Positions 21,983 through 35,295 of a stretch of 64,000 nt of DNA are shown piece by piece. Position 1 is the stretch's first letter. The number at the start of each line of letters is the position of its first letter. Both the position numbers and the translations under genes were made by a program. The notes under the pieces were generated by a model, which ran no database searches, had not been told where the DNA came from, and was given only the letters and a program-made list of their open reading frames with translations. The DNA lies in the NCBI GenBank assembly GCA_037576195.1, contig CM075102.1:45814745-45878744 (forward strand). The letters run 5' to 3'. The DNA is from Phytoseiulus persimilis (taxonomy: Eukaryota; Arthropoda; Arachnida; Mesostigmata; Phytoseiidae).

Positions 21983-22239
21983 GGTTAGGTGTTAGAAAAA
22001 CCCAGGGCGAGCGACCCTGACAGAGTCTCGGAATCTTTCCAAGTCCCACCTCGAGAAGACTGAACATCGGCAATCAAGCTGACACATCGATAGCAAGTCG
22101 ATTCGGAGTCGAGCCGAAGGGCTGCGGTCGGGATTCTTTCTGAGCCCACATTTGGGAGTCAGTCATAGTGGGGATCCAATTGTCACAAGTCGTAGACTCC
22201 AATAGACAAGAGAAAAACTCGACCCGGGAGAGCAATATG

Positions 22240-22278
22240 AATCCGAGTTGAATCATCCTCTTGGAGTGGGTCGATTCA
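22240..22278. repeat. 39-bp direct repeat, copy 2
   Basis: Second copy of the unit at 21944-21982, same orientation, 296 bp downstream, one mismatch. It could be a fragment of a small dispersed element; nothing in the window identifies it further. Confidence 0.85.
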
Positions 22279-23717
22279 CCTGGCTCGCAAATGACCGCAA
22301 ACATGTTTCCCCCACTCCTCAATATCGGCGAGTTTGGGGGGTCAATCAAGGGTTGGTGAAATTCCACTGATTTCCATAGGGCTCATACGAATGCCAGAGG
22401 TCAACTACCGGTCGGCTGAGTGGCTCGGTGTCTCATCTCAGATCTCAAGAGAAGTATCAAATCGACACCATCGGAACCTCATCGTTTCCGATTTTCATTC
22501 CCGGTGAACAGTCAAACAAAGGAAAAAGTGGGTGCTAGTTTTTGCTCATCTCGCGGGGCGCAGGGGGAGTGGGAAAACGACCTCGGGTTGAGAATGAAAG
22601 TGGCTTCTGGCTCCTCACGATATTGGGTAAATTATCCGATTCTCAGAATACCGAACTTCCGTTACGAATTTTGTATCGGTAGGCCCCATGTTTGATCCTA
22701 CACTCATGAGACACACGAGAATTGCGGTTAAGGATTCAAGTGACAGGTCTCGATTTGCGGAGAAAGCCATTTATTGACACTCCAATCAATTAAAACAATC
22801 TTCGTCGTTCTTCAGCGAGGGTATTGATTGTACTCTACGATTGGGAAGGCTGCCATTGAGCTGAAACTTACGTGGTGTTAAAGTAAAGGGATTGTACAAT
22901 TGAATATTCATAGTTGGATAAGAACCCTCTCTCGATTACTCATCGGTGAGTAGGTGGTCTGCAGTAATACCGGCACAAAGGCAGAGCAGCGGTTCTAGCG
23001 GATGGTTCATCTTTACTTATGATGTTGACCGTCTCTGCCGATTCTCGACCACGATTTGGACTGGGAAGTGTGCTTCTCTCGAGTCCGATATCTTTATTCT
23101 ACACCCTGAACTTGAAACATCAAGTGGAGCGGCTCCGTTTCTGACGGCCGGCTCACAGGCTAAACCAATATTAAATTCAGTAATTCACCGCGTCCTCTCG
23201 AGACTTCGGGGCTCATCTGCGCTCCGCCAGAGAGTTTCGGGCCGTCAACTTATTATGACGTTATTCAACTGTCAAGCATCGGTACGAAATTCTCCGTTAA
23301 CCACGTTGCATTCGGATCGTCAGAAGCACATCCTTCAAGGCACTGCTCAGTTCATGACGATGACCGACAGAAATATCGAGGATGTCTTCTTTGCTCACGG
23401 GGGAAGTTGAATCATTCTCCGCTTCATCAAACGAATCAAGAGTCGAAACAATGGGAGGGAATACAACGGACAGGTTTCCGTTCGGACCTCCGATTTACAT
23501 GTTATAGTCACCAGCAGTGTGTGTCCATAGGTCGACTGGGTGGATGAATTTTCACTTGGATTACATCTTCCTCCGATCGCTTGGATCAGCTCGAGCCTCG
23601 AGATGGTGAGAGCACTCAATCGTCGAGGAGCTCCTGGACGTCCAGGTGGTTGGATTGACGGCTCGCAATTTAGGAACAGTGCTGTCCACAACAGGCTGTC
23701 GGATTCGTTTGTGAGCT

Positions 23718-26670
23718 CTAGGACGATTGCCCGAAAGATGCTTTGCAGTCCAGAAAAATCCCCCGGACGACAGCGTTCTGGTCTTCCAGGAAGGCCTTCA
23801 ACTCCGAGATACCACGGAAACAAAGCCTGTCCTGGACGAAATCCAGTGGCAGATCTGGACGGAATCTACAAAGACCGAGAGATATTTAGTGAGCATAGAT
23901 CACGGCACACCGTTCCACGAATCAACCTCATTTACTCTGCGTATGCAGTTTGGAAGGCAGATTCCTCATAGTATGCATCCGTCCGAGCGGTGACGATCTG
24001 CACATATACAGGGTTCTCCTTTTGGCCATAACTACGCCGTTGGTGGATATTCTTTGGATGGGAATAGGTGAGTTGAGATCGTGTCCATATCGTTTTCCAC
24101 TCTTTTTCGACCCCTAAAAAGTGGATCATCGGCGCAGTGCGTTGCTATGATGATCGGTGTAAAGTTTTTTTCGAATTCTTCGACTTCGTGCTGGATCCGC
24201 GCGTTCATTATCATTACAGGGATATCACAGCCTGATGGAAGAGGAATCGAACATACTGAGAATAGCAAGTACCTCGAGAATCGACGATTTGAAAGCCTTT
24301 CGAAGTTGGGAGTCGAAAAAAATGCAAAGTCGACTTCGACATGCTCCCGAATCACCAATTCACAACCTAGCTTTGACAGCGATAACGGAGAAGATATGTC
24401 GAAAGAAAAAAACAGATCCGAAAACTATCCACTTGCGGCTAAGTTATAGCCGGGAGAAGGGAAACGACGATCGAGGCTTAGCTTACAGCTGACACCTTGT
24501 ATGTCTATGAATAGAGTTGGGAACTGGTCGGGGCAAACAATTAGAGATTCCCGATGCCATTGACGATGCAAGATTCGAACCGCGATTCGGAAGTAAGTTC
24601 ACTAGCACAGAGAGCACCAGGCAGAGCTCTATTGAAGTTTTCCCGCGTTCAAGGAAGTGCATTTTCATCATCAGCTTCTATACGAGAAAGGCATGCGCGC
24701 CTTCCTTCACAACCTCCCGAAGGATGCCCGTCTACCGGACAGCACCCCTAAATCGGAGAGATCACACTATGTTTGACTGAGTTACGACGGGGAATCCTTC
24801 AGTCTACGGTAGACTCTCAGTGAGAAGCTCCAAAGCAGAATGACCGGTGTTAAGGGTTTTGACCTTTGCCATGGACGCCGAAGTTCCCCGCGAACGATGA
24901 CGAAACCCTCCCAAAACTCAATTTTGCATCAGCGGAACTTGTTTAAGAACAGTACATACGCTTTGATCAGAGCCTTACAGGCCGCGATACGCTCCCTTCT
25001 CAAGAACCACTCCATGACATATGGTGACATGGAAGGAGCTGATCGATACAGATTGATTAGACGATGGAAGTTCCTCGTGTTCCATGCCGAAACCACGCGC
25101 AACGCATGGGCGATCACCGGGCCGCTGCGCTCGATGCTTTTCATCGTTGAGACTGTTTCGTTTATATCTGGAACGGCAGAGTGCCGAGCCGTTATTCAGG
25201 CCAAAAGTCTCACTCCCCTAGGAAAATTATGCCTTCCTCGACAAGAGGATAATGCGAAACTCCTCGAAACGCCATTGCATTTCGACGGTAGTTCTGTTGT
25301 GCTCACCTGTGACATTTTCGGTGAATACTTGGTAGAGCAATTTGTAACCGATGAACTCGGAGCGATTCTCGGCCTCCGGGAACTCCTCATAAAGAGACAT
25401 CAACTGTGTCTGGCATTGGTTGAATTCCTCGTGGTCGCCTTTCTCTAAAGCGATTCGCGCATGGGTTTCGTAGACTTCGATAGTGAAAGGCGTTCGAACG
25501 CACTGGACGGTGAGATCTTGACGGAGTGACTTGAGCTGGTCGCAAGCGTAATGATAGTCCTGCTTTTCGATCCAGTGCTTCTTGACTGATGCCAAGGACA
25601 TTCTCAGAATATGAACGGGTCGCACCGTGCTAGGATTGGGGGCGGACGTAAGTCGGAAGTAGGCCTTCTCGATAACGGTGCAACTGCCTTCAATGGCGCC
25701 CTTCTGCCAATCCCTGCCTGGAATCAGTGTAGAGTTCATGGACATGTCTGTTTTCCTAGCCTTAACGAACAGCTCCTCGCTGAATCGCCTCGCACGTTTC
25801 TGCAAAACGCTTGGATCTCGATCGGGGTCTTCATTATCGAGCAACTTCCCGTTGATTTTCTTTCTTTTCAGCGACGGAGAAGCATCGCTGTTCAAAACTT
25901 CGGCATTGGGGTCCTCGCCTCTACGCCGTGCTCCGCAGTGTTTCCTATGGACGACCACCTTGGCCTGTTTCGATGGAGGCGTCGAAGTAGCGAGAGATTC
26001 ATTCCTAGGACTTTTCGATTTTGTATCGGTATTTTTCCGGCCTGCTCTCGCATTCCTGGTGACTGCGTCATGAGCCCGCTTTGCGCTGGGACTATCATTC
26101 GGAGAGTTGTGGGCCACTTGTGTACGCGAAACCTCAGGATTGATCTTCCTCATCATCTCTCCCAAGAGCTCTTGGCTTCCCCGCTTCGATCCCAGCCGTT
26201 TCTCTCCTATTCCAGCGTCTCCGTGGGGGTGTTTCTCGCCCCAGTCCATGGTGAAGTGCCGGTCCGTTCCGACGGCCTTAGAATTTTTTTCTGTGAGACA
26301 AGATATCGTCCTTAAATGCCAGTTACAGCGTTTGGAAGGATCTAGAAGCCCATAGCCCTCTGAAGGCTCAGAGATGCACATCTCGTCATGGCTGCTCTAA
26401 ATGACTCACCTCGACGAGGATTCTCGCCTGGCTCTCGTCAAATCGAGATCTGAGTTTTTCGAAAGCTTGCTTCAAGTACTTACTCATTCTCGGCGCCCAA
26501 AGAATTCCGCTGTTTGACTCCTCGTTCCCCGATTCCGTTTTCGGAAAAGCCGCCATGCTCTTCTGGTGTTTCGAGCGGGTCCTAACCTTTGGCTGTGTCT
26601 CTTCGCTGATCGGAGAGGCTGTTGCTTGTTTTCCATTTTTCATCCTTCTCGTCGCAAGAGGGCTAGGGCG
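23718..26670 (-). CDS. LENG8: LENG8-type SAC3/GANP domain protein, 5' end unresolved
   Basis: Four exons in transcript order: 26670-26410, 26276-25307, 25167-24960, 23865-23718, with phases agreeing at each join and a TAG stop at 23718-23720. The first part ([13 protein letters not shown], then FTMDW) matches the conserved block before the low-complexity middle of leukocyte receptor cluster member 8. A basic, Ser-rich linker with several KRKK-like stretches follows. The SAC3/GANP/PCI domain then shows [41 protein letters not shown], and ends with KALIKAFRPDLP, FLEDQN and LDCKAS. The family is nuclear and related to the mRNA-export factors SAC3 and GANP. The acceptor of the second exon must be AAG at 26277-26279 to keep phase, since the better-looking CAG nearby would break the frame. 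Upstream exons are not assigned; a 118-codon minus frame at 27103-27459 is a possible but unproven source. Visible product about 529 residues. Confidence 0.9.
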
Positions 26671-29600
26671 CTGAGGAATAGGATCTCAAGATCCAAGAGA
26701 GAACTGAGTTCAAGCATGAATCTTGCGGAACGCCGCATCGAACCAATTTTTCCGTGAGTTCCATTGGAGTCATGTTCTGAAAACTCACGGTTTCGAAGCA
26801 GAGCGACCATGGCTTGAGGGCGAGATGATTTTTCTATTGGAGAACCCGCATGCCAGCCCCAAGGCGGGGGAGATGGAGTGGAATGGGATTCATGTGCGTA
26901 ATCGTCAGCTAGAGCCCAATCAACGCCCTCCTGGCCACCACGGGCTTGTATCGGCATTGTTGGGAGAAGGCGGCTGATGGAACTCCTTGAACTTACAATA
27001 GAAAACGGAATCATGACCTATTCCAAGTTGCCATGGAGGAGCTCCAGGTGTAGACTGCTGCCGGAAACAGAGTTGTGGATACTGAACATGAAAGCTCCGA
27101 AATTAGGGAGCCGTAGTCCAGCTTCCCGAAAGAGTGGACTTTCGCTCCCTGGGATTGTGGACAGGACTGTGCGTTGACGGGGGAATCTTCGCAGACAGTG
27201 ATTGAAGCGTGGGATCAATTTTCATGGTGAAACAGGAGCTGTCAACACCTAAAAGCTGATGATTGGCCCCAGGGCTACTTCTGAATCCTCCAGGGCATCG
27301 ACGCTGGAAGCAATCGCCAACGTCCGCGCCCGATGTTGGATCTGTGCGACTGCCAAACGGAACAGACGAGAATGGGAGCACATCCGTATGATACCTGTTG
27401 TGGTCCCGATCCAGAGGATACTCGCCTTCGACCAAGAGGCACTTGGTTGAAATGTTCACAGTGAAGTCGACAAAAGTACCGACTGTTTTGAAATATAAGG
27501 TACGCTGCTCCTTGGAATCCTTCCATGGAAAGAATTTGAGGACGCCTTGACGCCGTGAAATTCCTAAAATATTTTACCGCGAATTGCCCTGCCTACCAAC
27601 CTGTTTCTTGTGGAGAGATCCGGCGAATCTCAATCTAAGAGCAACGAGGCCCGATCTGCGGCTCGACTGCGATCCAACGCCTCCTTTCCGGCATGACAAG
27701 AAATTACACGCTTATTAACTCAAATCGACGAAGGACAGTGATTTGCACCGACCCGCGCGCGTCGTAACTTGGAGCGGGAAAGTGTGAATGCAGCGGCCGT
27801 AGCTTTTCAGGGAGTCGGGATCGTCATGAACGGAGGAATGGTTCTTTCCAGATCGAGATAACACTGTACTGAGACACCGCTCAAGAGCTATGAAGGTTGC
27901 GGACCTGGACACTTTGATAGAAAAACCGGGTTTTCAGAAGTTTGAAAAAAGGGGTCTGCTAACCAGAAGACGATGACAATGATCACGATGATCTTGTCGG
28001 GCCGAATGAGATCGCATCGCCCGCCCTGAGGAGCCCCGGAAGTCCCGGAAAACATCAGCTGGGCGTAAGAAAGGAAAAGACATATTTTCGAACTGGAGCT
28101 GTGAACGAGACAATGCAGCAGCATTGGAGTATTCTGAATCCAGAGCAGTTGTCTCGAGAAGGGTCAGGAAGTGCTGTAGTGATCGACTGACGCTTACGGG
28201 GCGTCATATCCAAGGGAAATCGGGGGTCGTCCTCCATTTGGGATGGGCATCGTTGAGCAGATGAGCACGGATGACCTTATGACAATTCAGATATATCACT
28301 CGCGTGCTGCTAATGCTCGAATCCGTCACGATGGACAGAAGAAAAAACGGGGGAAAAAACACTGGCCCGAATTCTCTTCTTCGGCTTGTGATTCTAGTGA
28401 AGCGGCCACTGACCACATGTTCAGCTCACTGCCTCTCGAACACCATCCAGAGGTTAATAGAAGCCTTCTATGTAGAAATCCAGAAAGATTTACCCGCTCG
28501 AAATCAGGCGACATCGATACAAAGTCAGTTCATATTTAGAAGCGGCCGGATCAAACGATGTGGACTGAATATTTCCATCAATTATGGCGGTAACATGAAT
28601 CAATGTATGGTGGAAGATGGAGCTTTGGCGTGGTCCTATCCGTATCTCCCCATCTCCGAAATCTATCCGGGGCCGACTCCCTCTTGTTTATCCCCCTATT
28701 CCTTGGGAAGCCCTGGTCGCCTGACACTTCGTCGTCTTGGTTTTAGCCAGCGGCTTGCTCAGGTACGCTTCCAGATGCTTGATTCTCCGGTGCGAATGTT
28801 CTTGGTGAATTCTTGGAAACTCTTGGTAGTGATCTGTCGCCGCTACCATTCTTTCGAAGTCGTTCAGTGATGATCGATGGTCGCCCAGAGTGGTCGACCT
28901 GGTTAGTCTATGAGCCAAGATTGACTCATTCTCGTTTTGCGGCATGAGGAAACCCGGCATGGAATGTCGAATTTCTCGCTCATCAGCGGGGTCTTCCTTT
29001 GGCGCCTGCATTCAATGCTTTAACTATTCGGATACTCGAATTCGCCACCATGCCCTGAAGCGAATTCGCCCTCGTTGGCTCCTCCTGAATACGCCCCGGA
29101 TAACTCGATATCGGCCTTCGCTACGAGATCATGCATCATGCGAATCTTCAGTCTCCCACTTCCATTGGAAAACTGTCCTGGACCGTTTTTCCGCCGAATG
29201 AACAACTCCAAGCGTTCACACATGCTTGAGCGCTTTTTTGGCCCACGGAACTCGTGAAGTGCCATCAGGAAAACTGAAAATACGATTCCCCTATGCATGC
29301 ATTTACAGTTTGGTGGCGTTTTCGACATGCGATGAAATCGAAAATCGAGGCATTCTGCGAATCCGTTCAGTAGAATTCCATACGGACCCACCCTATTTCT
29401 CGGCTTTTGCGGGGTGCTCGGAGCCTACTAGCGAAATGGAACACTCATATTCGTCCGAGCATTGAAAAAGATAAGTGCGGCTTGCTCGGAGGCCTCGATG
29501 GAAATGGGCTACAACTGCAGAATGTGCGAATGAACACAGTTCGATATTCTCGTACCCATGGCTCGGAGGAGTCGCTTGGGAGAACGGAATAGTTGGAAAA

Positions 29601-31855
29601 GCTCTGTAATTAGGTAGAGGTATGGAGAGCGTTGACCAACCGACCTCCCTAAGAGAGCCACGTCTAGACCCGCCGAGAACCATCGAGCTCTAGGGGGAAT
29701 GGTACCTTCGACCATGCTCGGGAACCGAGGAAGTCATCTCTGTATTCCTATTCAAAACATGAGTCAAGTTCCTTGATAGCGCGGGGCGTATGAGTCGCAA
29801 ACAAGGGTCCCGATTTTGAACAATCGAGTCAAATTATTCGATCGGACTGTTTTGCTCGTCGACCCCACGCTGAGGCCCTTCCAGCTGATATGATTTTTTT
29901 CTTTGGCCTCACGGTTCGACGGAAAACGGAGAATCATACTTTTATAATATTTATTTGTTAATAATTATCATTTGAGATATAAAGAAATTTCGTTTCTATC
30001 TCTCACGATGCTAGGTAGCAGAGAATGATGGAGAATAATTCTGTTCAGCTGTGTTGCATAATTTTGACCATAACATTTCTCCGGTCACGTTCCATCGTTT
30101 CGGTTCGAACTTGAAACTCCTGGGAACGTTCTAGTCTTATTTTTCGCACTTCCTATATCCCATATAGATACCGCACTTGAAATTTATACCTCTAATCTAT
30201 ACTTAGAGTTGTTTAGAGGGGCAAGGAAATTCTCAAGTCACGGTTAGAGATAGAGGGGAGAGTGTCACGACCGAAATTGTTCATCCCGGTGACCTGGACG
30301 AAAATGATCCTCATCCTTTCCTTGTATCTGGCAGCATTACGAAGGAAGCTATAACAGGGAGAAAGCGGAAACAACGAAAAAATATTTCAGGGCTTGTTGT
30401 GATGGACATTTTTGCTCATGCGACATAGTAGTTCAGCCTCAATGGACTATAAATTTCCGTCTTCCGATGAATGGGAATGCACGTCAAGCTATGATCCCGT
30501 CATGTTTCAGAATGGCCTCCCAGCCGAGGTGGCCTGTATGGGGTTGGGCTTCCGTCATTCATGTCTCACAAGCCGTCAGTCATCCAATATCAGATCTCAG
30601 GCATTCGTTTCACTGGATGAACATCGAGCTCAGGGAGCAATTCAAAGCTGGATGACTGTTGGCAGACATATGTGCGGTGTTGCTCTCGACAACCATACTT
30701 TCTCGTCTCCCTTACACATCATTGCGTAGGAGCTATTGCATACCTTTAAACCCTCGAGGGCAACGACAAAGATGTGATGTCGTCATCATTCCCCTCTGCG
30801 GAAAATTGGTGTGCAGGAGTTAGAGAAACCTGTCGAACCGAACGGATCTGGCAACGAACTCCTGGGTTTTACCTCGCAAAGTTCATTTTTGAGTGAAGTC
30901 GAGAGTGTGCGCCAGATTTCGGCAAAAATATTCTCGATTTTGAGGAAGCTCCCCGAGAACTTCGTCTATGTGCTCATCTGTGAATGACCGCCACTGAGAC
31001 CTCGTCAATAATGCAGAAGGCGTTGCATGTGATTCTCTTCTCCTCGGTCGTCACAAGGACTGCTTTGTAGTTTCGTGCGAATCGAGCTGTCTCAAAAACG
31101 AGGAATCGCGCACTATTGATAATCAGGCGCTCGACCAGGTGTTTTCGAGATTCACGTTCAACGAATGACACAGACCGGGGCTCGAAGATGAGTTCTAGCT
31201 GGAGTCCGAGAGAGTGGAATAACCTACGAACACCGTCACTGCCGAATTTCTAGGAGCGCGGGAGATTCGCCTTCATTTGGTGAGAACTGAGTGTTCTTGA
31301 GCCAGCATGTTGAGTTTCTTCCCCCAGCCTTTTCTCACCATCTCTATGAGCCCATCTCTTTGAGCAATCGCTGGCAGCCCCCATTCTGAAAGGTCAGATC
31401 TAATCTCAAACTTTCCACCGCAAGAGTGCGATAGAAAATCAGGTCGCAATCAACTTCGGAGTCGTTTTTTTGGACCGAAAACCAGCTCGGACCGCATCTT
31501 TCTGGCTCCACGAATGAGTCAGCTTGGAAGCTCTCTCGATCTTCGGAGCCGGTCGGAGGAACTTTCCCCGTAGGATTCTGCGGACAGGAATCGTCCATGA
31601 TACAGCCATGTTGAAGACTTGTTGTTGGATCTCGTTTTCCGCCTCTAGCAGACCGGCAGAGTGATGCGGTTACTGTTTAGGTGGAACGTCGTCTGCAAGG
31701 GGTCGCAGAAGTGGAAGCAGCGGCTGTCGCAGCAACTACAACAGACATCGACTTGTTGGGCCGTGCGTAGAGAACGATCCAATTGACAGCGGTTCTTGGT
31801 CAACGTCAAGTGAACGAGAAGTTTCAACATCTACGTTCCTCGCAGAGAACGCGTC
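26671..31855. other. Divergent intergenic region and unresolved 5' ends
   Basis: Between the LENG8-type gene (minus) and the TPD52 gene (plus). It should contain the missing 5' exon or exons of the former and the promoter and 5' UTR of the latter. The tiny frame MIPFSI followed by a GTAAGT donor at about 26990 is in phase with the 26670 exon and could be a first coding exon, but it is too short to trust. Frames on the minus strand at 28688-29011 and 29020-29391 look protein-like in composition but match nothing I recognise and do not join in frame. The stretch 29930-30000 is AT-rich. Confidence 0.4.
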
Positions 31856-34800
31856 ATGTCGAGTGCTGCAGAACATCCCGCTGAATTGAACTCACCAAGT
31901 AAGCGCAGATTTCTGTCAAGTGTTCGTTCCGAAATCCCGGTACCCACTCGCAAGACTCACGTTCATGCGACTCCCAGAGAAACAAACTGTCATCGTGGAC
32001 CTCAGAAGGGAGATGGATGGAACGAACACACCATTGAAACGAATTCTCTTCGTGAATAGTCGTCTCCACAGCTAATCTTTCGGGAATTTCACTGACAAAC
32101 AAATAGTTACGTGGCTGATAGATGTTTCCATGACCGTTACGTCTACGGTTTGTTGCCCTCAACCCTCGATTGTGCTGTGCTGTGGGCGGAATCGCACAGA
32201 TACTCGACGATCTCATTTTTGACGCTATTTTCTTGCGTCCCACCGAATCTCCTTGGATTCTCGGATGTGATCGGAAGAGTCAAGTAAAAGTACATCTCGT
32301 GGGAGGATTTGAGAGAGCCAGCTGTGCGCGTTGCTCAAGTAGCTTGGTAGTCACGTCGCTCGATGAAGCGGCTCTCTGAGTAACAGCGTTTGGGATGTTG
32401 AAGCCAGCAAGGTTCGACGTTCCGAGGATTCATGCCATAGATGCTGAAAGATCTAATGCAGACACCATCGATTTTCTGTGGAAACATCTGGGGCTCAATC
32501 GGCAAGTCCTCGAGGAAATTTCGAATCCTGGAAAAGCTGTTTGCAGCCGGAGTTATCGTCTCCCAATCAGCTAGAAGCTTTGATACGTCTAGATCGCAGT
32601 ATTGAGTCATAGAACTTCTGTGTTCACTTGTATGTATACGCGTTCTATGCCGTCTGTCGCTAAGGCTTACGGTTGCGCCGTTGGAGACAGAATATGACCA
32701 TGTCGTGATTCCGATAGAGCGCAGACAGGACTTCAGTTCTGGGGAACTGATTGGGGGGAAGTGAGAGAACAAGTGTTCGTTTCTTACAAATCACCCCAAA
32801 AGTTCCTCCGAATCTCCCATTGCGCACGGAATGCGGCCACTGCTTTTATCAAAGACCGGTGAATTTCGGTGAACTCTCAACTTCCCCCTAGTTCATGACC
32901 GATAATGAGCCAGGGAGAGGAATCGAATGCATGTTCTCCATTCGGGTTCGCCCATCCTGCAAGACTGAATCAGATTGCTCGAACCATTGCGCGTGTACAG
33001 ATAGACGGAAGATAAATGCTGATTATTCGAGGACTTTCACCTCCAGGAAACAGAATCTCGTTCGGGGCTCCATCACGCCCGCTTATTTGAGCCGATGCGA
33101 AATGGGAGCCTCGATGATAATAAAAAGCCGTGACACTGTCTTTAGGTCTATTCCCGAGCGCTTTGATCTCTCAGTTCATCTGCATCACAGAGTCACCAGA
33201 GGGATCGAGGCGGTCAGGACTATTTTGGACGCAATAGTTCAGCGTAGAGCTATATCGCTAGCTGCGAAGACCAATTCGCGAATTCGCCGTCTATAGGAAG
33301 TCCACCAGAAGTAGAACATTTCCGAAAAGCAGCGGGAAAACTGGGGCGACGACGGAGAACTCACCGCCGCTGAGGTTTCCACGCACAAGTATGTAGTTTC
33401 TTCAGTACGGATGAAAATCCGCGCCTAGCTCGCTGACTAAGATAGGACCTCGACATCCGGTTTTCGTTTCCGATCGCCTGGCACGATTCAACGGTGACCA
33501 GATCAGCCAGCTTCTCGCAGAGCTTGGAGTGTTCCGTCTCCGAGTTCGGTTTGTACAAGCCTGCTTTCGCGGAGCTCGGTGTATTGCTATCATCCTCATA
33601 TCGGCTGACGCGGTTTTGCCGTGAGCGGACCACAGTGTTTTCGAAGCGGGGCCAGTCGACAGAGCCGATGCGACTATTTGTCGGCGAGGAGAAGTGATCT
33701 CTACCGGGATGCGCGCTGAGAGTTCTCAGACCAGCCGCGTTCGGATGGTGTTCGGAGAGGGTCTGTTCACAATGATGAGTACGTGTGCTAGTGCGAATTT
33801 CCGTTTGCACGGACTCATTGCGCAAGTCTAATCCCTCAGTGTAGATGTGAAGACTCGACCTGACCAGCTCCAATCATTGTCATGGGCTGAAACTGCAGCA
33901 GCTCTGAGCTATCAGCCGATCTACGTGATTCGTCGAGTTTTTCTGACCAATATTCCATCGTCTGACGATTCGGAGAGAGTTCGGCAGCTGTGTTCTTCCG
34001 CATCGAAACTGAGCTGTTACCAAACCGTAACCCTCGCACTCGCTGGAGCGGGGATCGGATCAGTCCATTGTCAAATACGTTGTGCTCGAACACTCTGCAA
34101 ATTAACGCGATGGCTTTGTTATTGTGATCGCTCGTCCAAGCCAAGCACCGAATCAAGGAAGTTCGACAACACACCTGTGTCGCGTCCGGCTCTCGCAGAT
34201 GCAGAGATTCTGTGAAATATTTCTAAGCGAGTAGACTAACCGCCGAATCTGTTCTGGGAGAGCTCTCGGCTCAATGATCCAACTGTCTTTTTATTTACAG
34301 CTGCGACTGAATCCTCGGGTGTAGCTAATGCCTTGGAGCAAGAAGAACTCCGGGCCCAGCTAGCCGAGCTCGAGAGAGAGATGGAAACTCTGAGAGCTGT
34401 CTTGCAATCGAAGCAAGAGAAAGCCCAAGAGATCCGCAGAAAACTCGGAATCAGTCCACTTAGCGAGCTCAAAAGTGATATCGAACAGTCGTTCAAGAAC
34501 ATTCAAGACACGCAGGCGTAAGTTGTATCTTCAGAATCAATATTTCAGATCGCCCCTCCAACCCCGCTTGTTTTAACTAACCAAGATTCTGGCGGACGTT
34601 CATTACTGATGAGAACGCTTTTTTCCCTCCTGCGATCAGCTATCAAAAAACTACGGACGTCGTGAAAGTAGCAGGCGAGAAAACAACTCAGTTATTCGGG
34701 AGTATTGGACGCAAACTCGGTGAAATGAAAAACTCGCCAACCTACCGCTCTATCGAAGAACGCATGGGATCTGCCTACACCAACGTTAGGTGAGTTGATT

Positions 34801-35075
34801 GCGGTCGACCTTGAAATCCGAAAGTTTAGACAGAGCCTGGCACTGTTTGCCGTCGCTTGGCGCGGGTTGGAGCGTAGCTCCGTATCTGTTTTCAATATGT
34901 AGCCGCCATTGGTGTCTCTGAGTTTCAACCTTGAGCCTGAGAATCGCTGTCGTCTTCCAGGTCGAGCATTTCGTCCCGCAGCAACAGTTTGTACAGCTTC
35001 AATGGAGACGGATCCGCTGTTCCAACTCCCGCACAGGAAGAGAAGCCCATCGTGGCCGAGGAGCCTCTCAAGTAG
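31856..35075 (+). CDS. Tpd52: Tumor protein D52 family member (TPD52-like), complete
   Basis: Exons 31856-31898, 34301-34517, 34640-34789 and 34961-35075 sum to 525 nt, giving 174 residues with a TAG stop at 35073-35075. All phases match: exon 1 leaves one base (A), exon 2 supplies CT. Exon 2 carries the family coiled coil (LEQEELRAQLAELE through KAQEIRRKLGISP), exon 3 the AYQKTTDVV and KNSPTYRSIEE blocks, exon 4 a Ser-rich tail (RSSISSRSNSLYSF) and an acidic end. TPD52 proteins form homo- and heteromers through the coiled coil and act in vesicle trafficking and lipid-droplet biology. Exon 1 encodes only 14 residues and is separated from exon 2 by a 2.4-kb intron; it was chosen because its ATG, its A|GTAAGC donor and its phase all fit. 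Alternative first exons are possible. Confidence 0.92.
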
Positions 35076-35289
35076 GAAAATCAAAGATGACCGCAACGAC
35101 AAACTGGAGGAAGTTTCCGACATTTGCCACGGGGGGCTCTCACAAAGTAGTTAGAGAGCCTGTTGGTGATCGATCTGCCGAAAATCTCCTGCAGTTCCCG
35201 GCAGCGACGGCTGCGTGTCGCCTGTAGTCAGCCCCTCACGCTCGTCAGTAGACGCAAACAAACACGAAAGCGAGAAGAAAAAATGTCTG

Positions 35290-35295
35290 ATTAAA
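35290..35295 (+). promoter_or_regulatory. Candidate poly(A) signal for TPD52
   Basis: ATTAAA, 215 nt after the stop codon and followed by an A-rich stretch. An AATAAA at 35811-35816 is a later alternative. Confidence 0.35.

Larger units (their letters stand above)
19362..23717. other. Intergenic region, no recognised gene
   Basis: This lies upstream of Miro (minus strand) and downstream of the LENG8-type gene (minus strand), so it should hold the Miro promoter near 19362-19700 and the 3' UTR of the latter. The region just upstream of Miro has no obvious TATA box and contains a CACACCAC/CACTC-rich stretch near 19630-19660. Minus-strand AATAAA hexamers (plus TTTATT) occur at 23093-23098 and 22770-22775. 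A 39-bp direct repeat is listed separately. The open frames of 80-150 codons here resemble no family I know. Confidence 0.45.

Noticed and set aside
24571-24600. TTCGAAC/T-type motif resembling a tRNA T-arm, with others near 20635 and 30095
   Set aside because: The flanking bases cannot form the five-pair T stem (or only with several wobble pairs), and no acceptor or anticodon stem follows.
25611-26315. 234-codon plus-strand open frame
   Set aside because: It is antisense to the LENG8-type exon 25307-26276, which has clear SAC3 domain homology.
28688-29391. Two neighbouring minus-strand frames (107 and 123 codons) with protein-like composition, considered as a degenerate transposon or gene
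   Set aside because: They are in different frames without a plausible splice link, and neither contains a motif of reverse transcriptase, transposase, integrase or any known domain.
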